Of a DNA stretch of 64,000 bases, positions 42,621 through 52,900 are shown in pieces. The position numbers and the translations under genes were made by a program. Positions within the stretch are counted from its first letter, which is position 1. Each line of letters begins with the position of its first letter. Below the pieces are notes generated by a model. The model saw only the letters and a program-made list of their open reading frames with translations, was not told the origin of the DNA and ran no database searches. Where the stretch lies: positions 1-64,000 of the forward strand of contig JAHHTP010000004.1 of assembly GCA_020024615.1 (NCBI GenBank), read 5' to 3'. The stretch is from Oscillospiraceae bacterium (GTDB lineage Bacteria > Bacillota > Clostridia > Oscillospirales > Ruminococcaceae).

Positions 42621-45077
42621 TTATCGTTTCAACAGGAAAAATCCACTGTGCAGCAATACCGGAATCAAACCCACTGCTGCCGAAATTAGCACCGGACTGC
42701 CAGCTATCGCTGCTGCCAGATAAAAAACACCAGTAATCGCAGCAAGAATAACAACCAACAGACGGTTGATTTCCAGCGAGGCGCGAATCTTTTGCAGTTG
42801 CTGCACCGCATGAAGTGCCGAGAAAAGACTTCCGTCACTCAGCACCATAGAGAGGGATGGAGAAGTTGAAGTCGTTTCTTTATCATAATCCGCATGCAGC
42901 CTGGACGGCAGAATCCCAATCACGTCCGCATCTTCTCCGAATAATGAGAACAGATGATTCTCAATCAGGCAATCCACCGATTTCACATAAATATACATTC
43001 CTCTGCTTTTGGCTTGTCCGAGGAAATGTTTGACCTGCAAAGGCACATTCAAGGTCAGCGTAAACGCGGTAATCAGTTCGCCGCGTCTTGCCAGATACAG
43101 CACCATTCTTCCTTTATCGCTCTCCGCTTGCTCGATTTCTTCCGATGGCATCCGAATATTGTGATTTTCCATCAGCTTACGGCTACCAATTAGAACACGG
43201 TTGTTGTCAACCCATGCGGAAATGCCCATACCATCCTCGTATGTAATAGAATCGACCGGTTTGAGCAGTTCCTTTTTATCCGAAATCATCTGTAAAAAGG
43301 TCGGTGCCAAAACACTTTTTCCGGCGGTCAGAATCGAAACAGCATCCAGAATGGCCTCGTCTACCCGCACACCGGAAGCCGAACGCAGTCCGTGCAGCAG
43401 CACCGATTCCGGCGGGAACAGGGCATCACTGCTAACAATCACCGCACCTGCATCTGCCATGGCATCCGCTGCATCCGCATGCAGAATGGTAAAGCTCTGG
43501 CTGATATTGCGGCGAATCTCATTCTGTTCTTTACAGGCACGCCGCATCGGCAATTCCGCTGCAAACATCGCCGCAAACGGACCGCAGAACGCAAACGCTC
43601 CCAAAAACACCAGTATGCCTTTCATCCATTCACCGGACAAAATCAAGCTGCCGATTGACGCAATGCAGGCACACACCGTCAGCCCAATCATAAACGGTTT
43701 TGTAAGATTGTCAAACCAGTCAGGTGAGAAACCATGATCCTCAAATCCAGAGAACATATCGCCTTTCACCTGTTTGACAACCAATGAATTTTCTTTGCGT
43801 TGTATATCAAGATTCTGTAATAAAAACCGATTTTCTAACGGCTCCAACGAATACCGCAGTGTCGAATGATCTTCGGCGGTGCGCTCAAACTGCTCTTGCA
43901 ACCGCCCCATCTGTAATTGCACGCCAAGATGATAGCTAAAAAGGCTTAACATATACAGCGGTGTATAACAGCTGTAAAACTCTTTGCTCATGATGGAAGG
44001 AACCGTCAAACTGAATATGCCAAAAATCAGGCCTGCCACATAGATCAGCGAAACCAGCATTTCCTTACCAAAACGGCGGTTTTGAAACAGCTGCCATGCA
44101 CCTATGAAAATATTGGTACTCGCAACGCCACCCAAAACCAGAATCAACATCTGAATGGAGGCGATGATAATCGGCGACATATTTGCGCCGCAGAAATACA
44201 AGCCAGCATCGCCAACATGCACCGTCAGGAAAAGCAGCGACAACACACTTAGTACCGCTGTCACAATGGTACGCAGCGTGGACATCTGCTTTTCGCCAGT
44301 TATAATGTGATAAATATTTTCAACTCGCTCTTGCAGCAAATTTGCTTCTTCGTCCTTGCCGGAAGAAATATCGCGCACTTCCTCTTTTTCAGAATTTTTC
44401 TGTGGGTGCATATGCAACATCTCCACCGCTTCCTGATTGGTGCGGGTGAAGGTAAACTCATGCATATTGTTAAAGAAATCCTTTACAGCATTGGCACGCT
44501 TGAGCTTAAAATTGGTATAACTAAACGGCTCAGCTTCCATCGTTTCACCGGTGACAATCCCTCGGGGCATTGTCATCTGCTGGGTGCCATCTTCTGCCGA
44601 AGGCTGCGTTGATTGTTTTTCAAACAGCCGCTGGGTCAACTCTTTTTGCAATTCTTCTTCCTGCACTGCTTCCAAAGTCGGCTCACTTTGAGATTCTTCG
44701 GTATTTTCGGTTTCCGGGGTTGGATTAGAGTCTGTTTCCGTTACGGTTTGGGGATTTTCCTGCGTAGGAAGTGGCGCAGGCGTTTCTGATTGGGCAGCTG
44801 CGTTAGTATCCCCAGCATCCTCCTGCAAAGGCACGCCCAACTGCGCCATGCGCTCTGCTAAAGTCTGGGCAACACGCTCTCTGATTTCCTTCTTTTTTTC
44901 TTCACTCAGTTTTACGGATGAACTGCCCTCGCCATGATGGGTATGATAACGCTCATATGCGCCGGTATATCCTCTTTCATCCATTGTTTTGAAAAAGGCA
45001 TTTTTGCTTTCAGCACTGGATTCCTGATCTGGTGTTTCAGGCTGCTGTGGCAAATTAGGTAAATTTTGTTCGGTCAT
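42621..45077 (-). CDS. P-type ATPase-like membrane protein without the phosphorylation site
   Basis: 818 residues. Residues 1-190 are an acidic, Pro/Gln/Thr-rich, probably disordered tail. About eight hydrophobic helices follow, six between about 265 and 520 and two at the end (LLVVILAAITGVFYLAAAIAG; AVGLIPVLLHSGFFLL), the arrangement of heavy-metal P-type ATPases. The segment after helix six, where these enzymes carry DKTGT, reads AGAVIVSSDALFPPES, so the phosphorylated Asp is absent. A nucleotide-domain-like stretch survives (YEDGMGISAWVDNNRVLIG with SRKLMENHNI), but no TGD or GDGxND is seen. I infer a non-pumping derivative. It starts 29 bases after rlmB and is probably co-transcribed. Confidence 0.75.
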   Translation of the reverse strand: MTEQNLPNLPQQPETPDQESSAESKNAFFKTMDERGYTGAYERYHTHHGEGSSSVKLSEEKKKEIRERVAQTLAERMAQLGVPLQEDAGDTNAAAQSETPAPLPTQENPQTVTETDSNPTPETENTEESQSEPTLEAVQEEELQKELTQRLFEKQSTQPSAEDGTQQMTMPRGIVTGETMEAEPFSYTNFKLKRANAVKDFFNNMHEFTFTRTNQEAVEMLHMHPQKNSEKEEVRDISSGKDEEANLLQERVENIYHIITGEKQMSTLRTIVTAVLSVLSLLFLTVHVGDAGLYFCGANMSPIIIASIQMLILVLGGVASTNIFIGAWQLFQNRRFGKEMLVSLIYVAGLIFGIFSLTVPSIMSKEFYSCYTPLYMLSLFSYHLGVQLQMGRLQEQFERTAEDHSTLRYSLEPLENRFLLQNLDIQRKENSLVVKQVKGDMFSGFEDHGFSPDWFDNLTKPFMIGLTVCACIASIGSLILSGEWMKGILVFLGAFAFCGPFAAMFAAELPMRRACKEQNEIRRNISQSFTILHADAADAMADAGAVIVSSDALFPPESVLLHGLRSASGVRVDEAILDAVSILTAGKSVLAPTFLQMISDKKELLKPVDSITYEDGMGISAWVDNNRVLIGSRKLMENHNIRMPSEEIEQAESDKGRMVLYLARRGELITAFTLTLNVPLQVKHFLGQAKSRGMYIYVKSVDCLIENHLFSLFGEDADVIGILPSRLHADYDKETTSTSPSLSMVLSDGSLFSALHAVQQLQKIRASLEINRLLVVILAAITGVFYLAAAIAGSPVLISAAVGLIPVLLHSGFFLLKR

Positions 45078-45106
45078 TGTGCATAATCCTCACATTTTTT
45101 CACGCT

Positions 45107-46120
45107 TCAAGCTTGATTCAGTCTGCCGCGCAGTACTTCATACATCAGAATACCAGCAGCAACCGAAGCATTCAGGGAATTGATCTGTCCACACATCGGC
45201 AGGGAAACCGTCACATCACAGGTCTCTTTTACCAGACGCGACACGCCGTCCCCTTCTGCGCCAATAACCAGTCCGACACCGCCGGAATAATTGGTTTTAT
45301 CCCAACGCTGACCATCCATATCCGCGCAGTAGAACCAGATGCCCTGTTCTTTGAGTTCCTTCATTTCTGCAACGAGATTGGTCACTCTTGCAATGCGCAT
45401 AACACCAGCCGCACCTGCTGAAGTGCGGTATACCGTTGCATTCACCGTTGCACTGCGGCGTTTTGGAATGATGATGCCATGTGCGCCACACGCCTCAGCA
45501 GTTCGGATGATTGCTCCTAAATTGTGCGGATCCTCAATCCCATCTGCTACCACAATAAATGGCTGCTCGCCCTTTTCTTTTGCATAAGCCAGAATGTCCG
45601 AAACCGCAACATATTCGGTAGCACTACATTTTGCCGCAACACCCTGATGATATACACCGCCGCAGATTTCATCCAGCTTGGCAGTGGAAACTTCCCGAAT
45701 GACCAATTTCTGATCTTTTGCCATTGCAAAGATTTTGGCAAGCGGGCCGCGTTTTGCATTTTCATTGTCATTGACAAAATATACGCAGTCAATGCTCTTT
45801 CCCGACTGCATCAGTTCGGTTACCGCATTTCTGCCGCAAACCAGCTCCATTCCCTCATCCTCGACTGTTTCAGTCGGTCTATAATGTTCCACCGGTTTTT
45901 CATAATTTCTGCGCAAAGGTCTGCTATCCTCCCGTTTCTGATACGGTTTGGCATTGCGGGAAAATCGATTTTCCGATTTTCCACCAAAATCTTTTCCGCG
46001 GAAATCTTTGCTCCGGGAATCTTTGGCGGAAAAATCACGACGATCTTTACCGTCTTTATTGGATGCACTGGATGCACTACGATTATAATTACGCTTATAA
46101 TTCTTATTTTCCATTAACAT
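45107..46120 (-). CDS. rlmB: 23S rRNA 2'-O-methyltransferase, RlmB/TrmH family
   Basis: 337 residues. A basic, Lys/Arg/Ser-rich N-terminal tail of about 90 residues precedes a substrate-binding domain (about 95-165: VCGRNAVTELMQSGKSIDCV) and the SpoU knot domain with motif 1 (IEDPHNLGAIIRTAEACGAH), motif 2 (VIGAEGDGVSRLV) and motif 3 (LPMCGQINSLNASVAAGILM). It probably methylates 23S rRNA G2251, though the tail is longer than in E. coli RlmB and related targets are possible. Two ATGs two codons apart fit AAAGAGATG; I use the upstream one. Confidence 0.9.
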   Translation of the reverse strand: MLMENKNYKRNYNRSASSASNKDGKDRRDFSAKDSRSKDFRGKDFGGKSENRFSRNAKPYQKREDSRPLRRNYEKPVEHYRPTETVEDEGMELVCGRNAVTELMQSGKSIDCVYFVNDNENAKRGPLAKIFAMAKDQKLVIREVSTAKLDEICGGVYHQGVAAKCSATEYVAVSDILAYAKEKGEQPFIVVADGIEDPHNLGAIIRTAEACGAHGIIIPKRRSATVNATVYRTSAGAAGVMRIARVTNLVAEMKELKEQGIWFYCADMDGQRWDKTNYSGGVGLVIGAEGDGVSRLVKETCDVTVSLPMCGQINSLNASVAAGILMYEVLRGRLNQA

Positions 46121-46156
46121 TCATCTCTTTCTATACATTATATATCATTGTATTCT

Positions 46157-46186
46157 ATTATAACACAAATATCGGGATAATTACAA
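46157..46186 (-). promoter_or_regulatory. Promoter of rlmB and the P-type-ATPase-like gene
   Basis: Minus strand TTGTAA, 18 bases, TATAAT with TG one base before the -10. The -35 overlaps the last codons of addA. Confidence 0.65.
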
Positions 46187-49100
46187 GTCCTTTTCTTCCG
46201 CAATCTCAATCTCCTGCCCCAAATACAGCGAGTAAATCAACATTTGCTTTACCGCCTGTTTTCCCGGATAATACGCCGAAAACAGCAGATTCAGCGCATC
46301 CCGATAAATGGAAAGCTGTTTTTGATAACGCTCTACAAATTCCCTTTCGGTTTCCAACCGATCTGTTTTATAATCAATCAGCACCAATCCATCCGTATCT
46401 AAAATAATGCAGTCGGCAATACCCTGAACAACGATCTTTTCATCTCGACAGTTTTCTGCAAGATTTTCATCCAGTTCAGTCGCTGGAAGCTCGTGAATAA
46501 ACGCATATTCTCGCAGCAGATTCCCCTGTTTCTGCGCAGCAAGCATTCTGCTGCACAATTTTCCATACAAAAACCGTTTGATGTGATAGCGGTTGATCAG
46601 CTGCAAATCTGTTTCGGATAAAAACGCCAGCTGCTGCAAACGGACACATTCCTGTTCCAAATCATCGCGCGCCGCCTGAAAATTTGCATACTGCAAAAAC
46701 GCATGGGTAGCAGTTCCGCGCATTGCACCTGTAATGCTTTCTTCCTCATCGGTCAAAAAGGCTGGTTTTTTTAAGCCTGCTTCTGCTAAAATGTCCGGCT
46801 GTAATGGAACTTCCGGCAAAAGCAGCTGTTCTTCGTGCTGTCTGTGATACAAATCCATTCCCACAGGCGGATTTTGATGTGATAAAGCCGTAACCGAGGT
46901 CTTTGCCGGGAATTTGGTCACCGCCTGATATGGGTAGGGTTCCAACAGACGATTGACCTGTTCCATCGACACAGACTGTGGCTCCAGTTCGGTGTTTTCC
47001 ACCTTAACCGGCGGCAATTTCGGATGGTAGCTGCTTGCACGCTCGATCACCACCTGCAGGGAAAGTGCGCGGTTTTGAGAATCACCTAGATGACTTAGAA
47101 CACTGGTGAATGGCAGGCTGTTTAAAACCGGATATCCCATGGATTCCAGCTTCAATGCCGCCTCTGGCACCGACAGCAGCCCTGCCAGCAGCCAATCCAT
47201 ATAGTTGCTAACCGTACCACTCCACGATTCCAAAAGTCGATAATCGCCTTCCTCGGACACCGCTTTTTTGGACAGCGTTTTTAATCTGGATTCCAAATTC
47301 TGACAGCTGCCAACACAGATGAGTTTTTCCCTTGCGCGCGTCAATGCAACATACAAAAGTCGCATCTCCTCAGAGGTATTTGCCGCATCGATTTTGCTTT
47401 TCAGCTGCTCACCGTACGCATTATAATACCGAATACAGTTTTGCTCGTCGCTGTATTGCAGTGTCAACCCCAAATCCGCGTCCAGCAGATAGCCGCCCGT
47501 CGTATCCATTTTGTTGAATCTGGCTTCACAATGACACAAAATACAAATCGGTGCTTCCAAACCTTTACTGCCATGGATGGTCATTACCTCCACGACATCA
47601 TCATTCTGCTCCAGCGCAGTTGCAGGCGCAATATCTTCGTCCAGTTCCATCAGCCGACTTACATACTGCAAAAATCCATCAATGCCACCCAGATTATCCT
47701 GCTCCCAGCCAGCGACTTCTTTGCACAGCAAATTTAAATTGGCGTTTTTCTGTTCTCCATCCTCGCCTGCCGCCAGCAAAGCCAGATAATGGCTGCGATC
47801 AAACGCATACTGTAAGAAATCTGATACGGTCATCTGCATTGACTGGGTACGCAATTCCCCGATCAGCTGCACGACCGCAAACGCTTTTGCGTGAATCGCA
47901 TTCTGCTCATCTTCCGCCGCAATTTTCAAAGCGTCAAACATATACTGACAGCCGTTTTCATTGGCAGTCAGGCGCAATGCCGCTGCATCATCAAAATCAA
48001 ACAGCGCATACGGCGAGAGCAGAAAGCACCACAGATTAAAATCATCCTGCGGATTTTTGGCAATCTTCATCATGGCAAGGCAGCCTTGAATTTCGGACGT
48101 TTCATAAAACGCCTTGACGCTTGCGGTGTGATAGTGAATGTGATGGGCATCCAACGCCTTGAGCATCAATCCAAGCCGCGTATGCGAACGCATCAGCACC
48201 ATAAAATCACGATAACAACAGTCACGCAGCTGTCCGGTGTCCGAATCAGTAACCTGATATTTCTGCTCGATCATCCGCTGAATCATTTGCGCAATGTACT
48301 CTTCCTGGTCAATCGCACCTTTAGAAACTTTGGTTTCCCCTTCATTATCCAGAATATGCAATTCCGCCGCATCTGAAAACTGCGGTGGCAGCGGCGGATA
48401 ACTTCTGCCTGCGTTCATCGCCGCATCCGCATTGTAGCAAACACCACCGACCTTTGACGACATCACCCGCCCGAACAGATAATTGACAGTATCAATCACG
48501 CTGCCACGGCTGCGGAAATTATCTTTCAGCACAATGCGCACCGGCTCATGCTCTTTCATGTTTTCGATGGAAGCGTATGTAAGCAGTCTCTTCGAAAACA
48601 ATTCCGGCTTTGCATGGCGGAAACGGTAGATACTCTGTTTGATATCGCCTACCATAAAAAGGTGGTCTGTTCCGTCAGTCAACATTCGAAAAATAATATC
48701 CTGCACACGGTTGTTGTCCTGACATTCGTCAACCATCACGCAATCATAATTTGCGGCAATCTGTTTTGCGGTTTCGGTTGGGGTAAACGAAATCTCCCCT
48801 GCATCATCTATCGCAGCCTGCGCAAGCAGTTGTACCGTGTACTGCTCCAAATCCGCAAAATCAAGCTGCCCTTTTTCGGTTTTGCGCAGAGATAACCGCT
48901 GATGAAATTCTGCGGTCATGCTGTAAATCTCCTGCACCGCATCCAAAACAAGCTTATCATGTGCGGCATTGGAACCGTGAAATTCGCTTAGCCAGTCCGC
49001 AAGTTGGTTGGCCTGCTCCCAGAGGGTCATCCACGGTGCTAAGCGTTCCTGTTCCCGCAATTCCTTATAATCTTTTTTGGTCGGCTTTTTCGGCAGATTG

Positions 49101-49972
49101 GCAAGTGCTTGTTCCATTTCGGCAACAGACTCTGTATTTTCCAGCTCTGTCATACAGCCACGCATGACCTTTTCCCATTCGGCATATCGCGCGATGGTTA
49201 ATTGATTCTTAGCTTTTGTCGTTTCGGTCATCCTTTTTTTGGTCTGGAAAAGAATTTCTTCCTCCGCCTGTGCAAGATCTTCCAGATTCTGCAAGGATTG
49301 CACCAATGCAGCCGCCGTCTGCTGCATTTTTGCCACAAACAGACTTTCTTCATGCTGACTTTGCCGCATTGCCTGTTTCATTTTGATGGTACAGCTTTGC
49401 AACCACAATGCAAGGTTCGGCTCGGCTCTAGCAGTTGTGTAGACTGCCAGAATGATTTGCTTAATTTTGCTGTCCGAGCCGTTCTCACAAAGTGCGCGCA
49501 CTGCCGCAAACCCTGGTGTCTGCTTCTCGTAACAATCTACCATCAATTCTTCCAGCACTTCATCCTGCATCTGCCGCAATGCGCCGCCCTGAATAATCGA
49601 AAACTGAGGTGGCAGACCCAGTTTTTCAAAATTCTGCTGTAAAATGGTTTTGCACAGCGAATCTATCGTGGAAATTTGCGCTTGTGCCAACAGTCTGCGC
49701 TGGTGCTGCAATTTCTCGTTTTCAGGCGTTTCAACAATCCGCTTTTCCAGTTCTTTGGTGATACGCTCTCGCAGTTCAGCGCTTGCCGCCTTGGTAAAGG
49801 TGACAATCAGCATGCGGTCTGCGTCAATCGGTGGCAGATTGCAATCACCTGCCAGCAGAGAAATGACGCGTTTGGACAATACCGAAGTTTTTCCACTTCC
49901 GGCAGCCGCCGCAACCAAAATCGGTCTGCCTCGCATATCAACAGCAAGCTGCTGCATTTGTGTTAATCCCAT
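46181..49972 (-). CDS. addA: ATP-dependent helicase/nuclease subunit A
   Basis: 1263 residues, full length. UvrD-type helicase with Walker A VAAAAGSGKTSVLSKRVISL at the N-terminus, CVMVDECQDNNRVQD as motif II, QSIYRFRHAKPELF, VMTIHGSKGLEAPICILC, and MRLLYVALTRAREKLICVGS. The C-terminal RecB nuclease signature is present (GLVLIDYKTDRL). With AddB it resects double-strand breaks to Chi-like sites, replacing RecBCD in firmicutes. It overlaps addB by 10 bases. Confidence 0.96.
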   Translation of the reverse strand: MGLTQMQQLAVDMRGRPILVAAAAGSGKTSVLSKRVISLLAGDCNLPPIDADRMLIVTFTKAASAELRERITKELEKRIVETPENEKLQHQRRLLAQAQISTIDSLCKTILQQNFEKLGLPPQFSIIQGGALRQMQDEVLEELMVDCYEKQTPGFAAVRALCENGSDSKIKQIILAVYTTARAEPNLALWLQSCTIKMKQAMRQSQHEESLFVAKMQQTAAALVQSLQNLEDLAQAEEEILFQTKKRMTETTKAKNQLTIARYAEWEKVMRGCMTELENTESVAEMEQALANLPKKPTKKDYKELREQERLAPWMTLWEQANQLADWLSEFHGSNAAHDKLVLDAVQEIYSMTAEFHQRLSLRKTEKGQLDFADLEQYTVQLLAQAAIDDAGEISFTPTETAKQIAANYDCVMVDECQDNNRVQDIIFRMLTDGTDHLFMVGDIKQSIYRFRHAKPELFSKRLLTYASIENMKEHEPVRIVLKDNFRSRGSVIDTVNYLFGRVMSSKVGGVCYNADAAMNAGRSYPPLPPQFSDAAELHILDNEGETKVSKGAIDQEEYIAQMIQRMIEQKYQVTDSDTGQLRDCCYRDFMVLMRSHTRLGLMLKALDAHHIHYHTASVKAFYETSEIQGCLAMMKIAKNPQDDFNLWCFLLSPYALFDFDDAAALRLTANENGCQYMFDALKIAAEDEQNAIHAKAFAVVQLIGELRTQSMQMTVSDFLQYAFDRSHYLALLAAGEDGEQKNANLNLLCKEVAGWEQDNLGGIDGFLQYVSRLMELDEDIAPATALEQNDDVVEVMTIHGSKGLEAPICILCHCEARFNKMDTTGGYLLDADLGLTLQYSDEQNCIRYYNAYGEQLKSKIDAANTSEEMRLLYVALTRAREKLICVGSCQNLESRLKTLSKKAVSEEGDYRLLESWSGTVSNYMDWLLAGLLSVPEAALKLESMGYPVLNSLPFTSVLSHLGDSQNRALSLQVVIERASSYHPKLPPVKVENTELEPQSVSMEQVNRLLEPYPYQAVTKFPAKTSVTALSHQNPPVGMDLYHRQHEEQLLLPEVPLQPDILAEAGLKKPAFLTDEEESITGAMRGTATHAFLQYANFQAARDDLEQECVRLQQLAFLSETDLQLINRYHIKRFLYGKLCSRMLAAQKQGNLLREYAFIHELPATELDENLAENCRDEKIVVQGIADCIILDTDGLVLIDYKTDRLETEREFVERYQKQLSIYRDALNLLFSAYYPGKQAVKQMLIYSLYLGQEIEIAEEKDL

Positions 49973-52900
49973 GATACTTCCTCCTGCCCATAGATCATCT
50001 GCTGGGCTTCTTCTTCACTTACCTTTGTTCGTTCGCAGGATTCAATTCTGACATCCTTGCCACATAATTCCCGGTATTCACAATATTCACAGGCCGTGGT
50101 ATCGGTATAATAGACCGGCTCAATTCCACCACTGGATACCTCTTTTGCCATATTTTTGACCTGTCGCCGCACATAATTCTCGATTTTTCGATATTCCTGC
50201 TGGGTGCGCAGAGAGCTGTCATCTACTTGCTGCTTTTGATCCATTCCAACCGGAATATAGTGTTCCTGTAGTTTTTCTTCCATAGCACGCATCCGCAGCA
50301 ATTCCTCTTTTTCATCCACCAAAATACCATTCATACAGAATCCGCCAGCCAGATATTCCGCTTTCTCTGCTTCGGCAAGGTGATGTGTGTTGATCAATTC
50401 CACTTTTCTGGCTGGATAGTACAGCACCCCTGACGGAATCATACCTGTCAGATTGCCTGTTGCGCCGTTTGCCACCGCCATTTCATATAAAATCATTTGC
50501 AGATGTTCGCCGCTTAACAGATTGACATATTCAAATTTCTTATTTCCGGTCTTATAATCAATGATGCGGAAATATTTTTTATCAGCCTCATAATAAATAT
50601 CTAAGCGATCAATTCTGCCCCTGATTCGAATCGAATGTGTATCATCAACCGCAATAGAAAGCGGCGCAATCCGCTTATTTCCGATGTCGCACTCCACCGC
50701 CAGAACCTCAAATTTGCTTTGCAGCTGCTCGGCATAGATATTTTCGGCAATGCGCAGAATGGTCAGCAGCATACTTTGCGCTAACGCCTTATCTTTTGCG
50801 CAAATCTTGCCCGGATTTTCAAATCGCTTTTCCAGTTGAGCTTCAAATGCAGCTTCTACCATCTGCCGAATCTCATCCTTAATCTGCTGGCTATTGGCAA
50901 AGCTGCCCTCCTCTGCTGCTTTTTGGGCATCCGCTTTTGCTTTTGCACTCAACTGGGGTGTCAGCTCGGCAATGACATGATGCACGATATTGCCACGCAA
51001 CAGCGGATTATACGCAGCCCGCTCTCGAATTCGCAGTTTTAAGCCATATTTGACAAAGTAAGCAAACGGGCATTGATAGTACTGCTCAATTTCACTTGGC
51101 GAAAGCATACGCTGATACAAGGTATAAAGCTGTTCAATGGTATCCTTGCCGGACAGCACATACCGCTTTGGAAGCTGTATGCTGTTTACCGCATCCAAAA
51201 TCGCCGCATATCTGTTTTCCGGTAATTTTCGCAGCAAATCCAGATATTTTAGGGCTTCCTGCTTATCGCTGCGTACCAGATGACAATAGCTGTCCAGAAC
51301 GGAGGCGGCGGTTGTCATGCGCTGCGCCTGCGACAGGTTTCCTGGCACAGCTTTTCGATCCAGCAACCGTTCAAATCGCCAGATCAGTTCACTCGCCAGC
51401 TGCTTTTCACCGCCTAAATTCGCTTTGCGATAGCTGATATATAATCGCTGTGTTGGTGCGCATACCATTTGATAGGCAATAAAGCGTTCCTCGTTCAACC
51501 GTTCTTCCAGTGTTTTGCCGACCACAATATCAAATTCGGACATCTGTTTGCATTCCATATCTGAAAACAATCCGCTCTGTGCATTCGGACGCTTCGGGAA
51601 AATCCCTTCGTTTGCACCAAGGATCCAAACCACCTTCGGATCATGCAACCGAATCTGATCAGCCGAACCCACCAGAATACAGTCCATTGTCTGCTCCACC
51701 GCTTTGATTTTGGTTTCCTTCACCGACTGCGCAAACAGACGATAGTACTCAGCACCACTGATCTTTTCCTCTGCGATGGTATCACTCAATCGGGTTAAAA
51801 TGTCGCCAAAAATGTTCCAGACGCGCTTTTGCTGCATCTGCTGGTTCAAATCATCCAAAGCCTGAAGATTCTCGGCGAAACGACGGATAACTCCAAGTTT
51901 TTCCAACGCTTCGTATAAAAGCTCACCAAACTCCCGACCGGTATGGTTCTCGGCTGTAAACAGCGGAGAAATGGCATCCATATATCTCGCACGCAGCAAT
52001 TCCGGCGCATCGCCCAGCTGCTGCTCCCTACCCAATTCCTCCAGTTCATAACCGGACAATTTAGCATCGAATGGCTTTTTCCAGTCACGCAGACGCTGTG
52101 GTTGCCATACATACAGATATTCCTCCAGCTGTGCAATATCCATATCGGATGCCTCAAACAAGCCGCTTTTCATCACACTCAGTGCATCAATCGACGAAAA
52201 GCGGATAAATGCCGCTTTCAACAGGGCAAAACACACCGTAAACAATGGTTCAGACTGCGGCGCATTGCCCCCATCCACACAGTACGGCAGCTCAAATTTC
52301 ATGGCAGCCGATGCAATCGGCAGGCGATACGCATCATCACGATACACAACCGCAATATCACGCAGTCGCAGACTGCCCTTCGCATCCTTCAATAATGATT
52401 TCAAGGTTCCAAGGCAATACTCCGCTTCTGCATACTCATCCCGGCAGGAAAACACCTGCACACTATCATCCTCTGGTTTGGTTTCCGGCACACGCAACGG
52501 TTCATCAAACAAGGATTTTTTAACCAAATCCAAGGCATTTTCCGGCATTTTAGTTTGATATGTTTCCTTTTGGCAGTGTCCGCCAGACAATCCTTCCAAA
52601 TGCTCGTATGTATCCAGCGTAAGCGCATAAATGCTGTACAGTTCTTTTTTTGCCTGTTGATAATCCAATAGCAGACTGACATACACATCCGCACCCTGCC
52701 GCAACATAAGCCGAATAAATTCATACTGCGGCGCAGTAAAACTCTTAAAGCCATCCAGCAGCACCGTTTTACCAGCAAATATTTTTTCCTGGTGGTTTTC
52801 TTCCCGATCTTTGATTTTAGCAGCAGCTGCTGAAAGATCATCCAAATTGTCACGCCATGCTGACGAAAGACGCATCTCATAGTACATCGCAATGCTGCCA

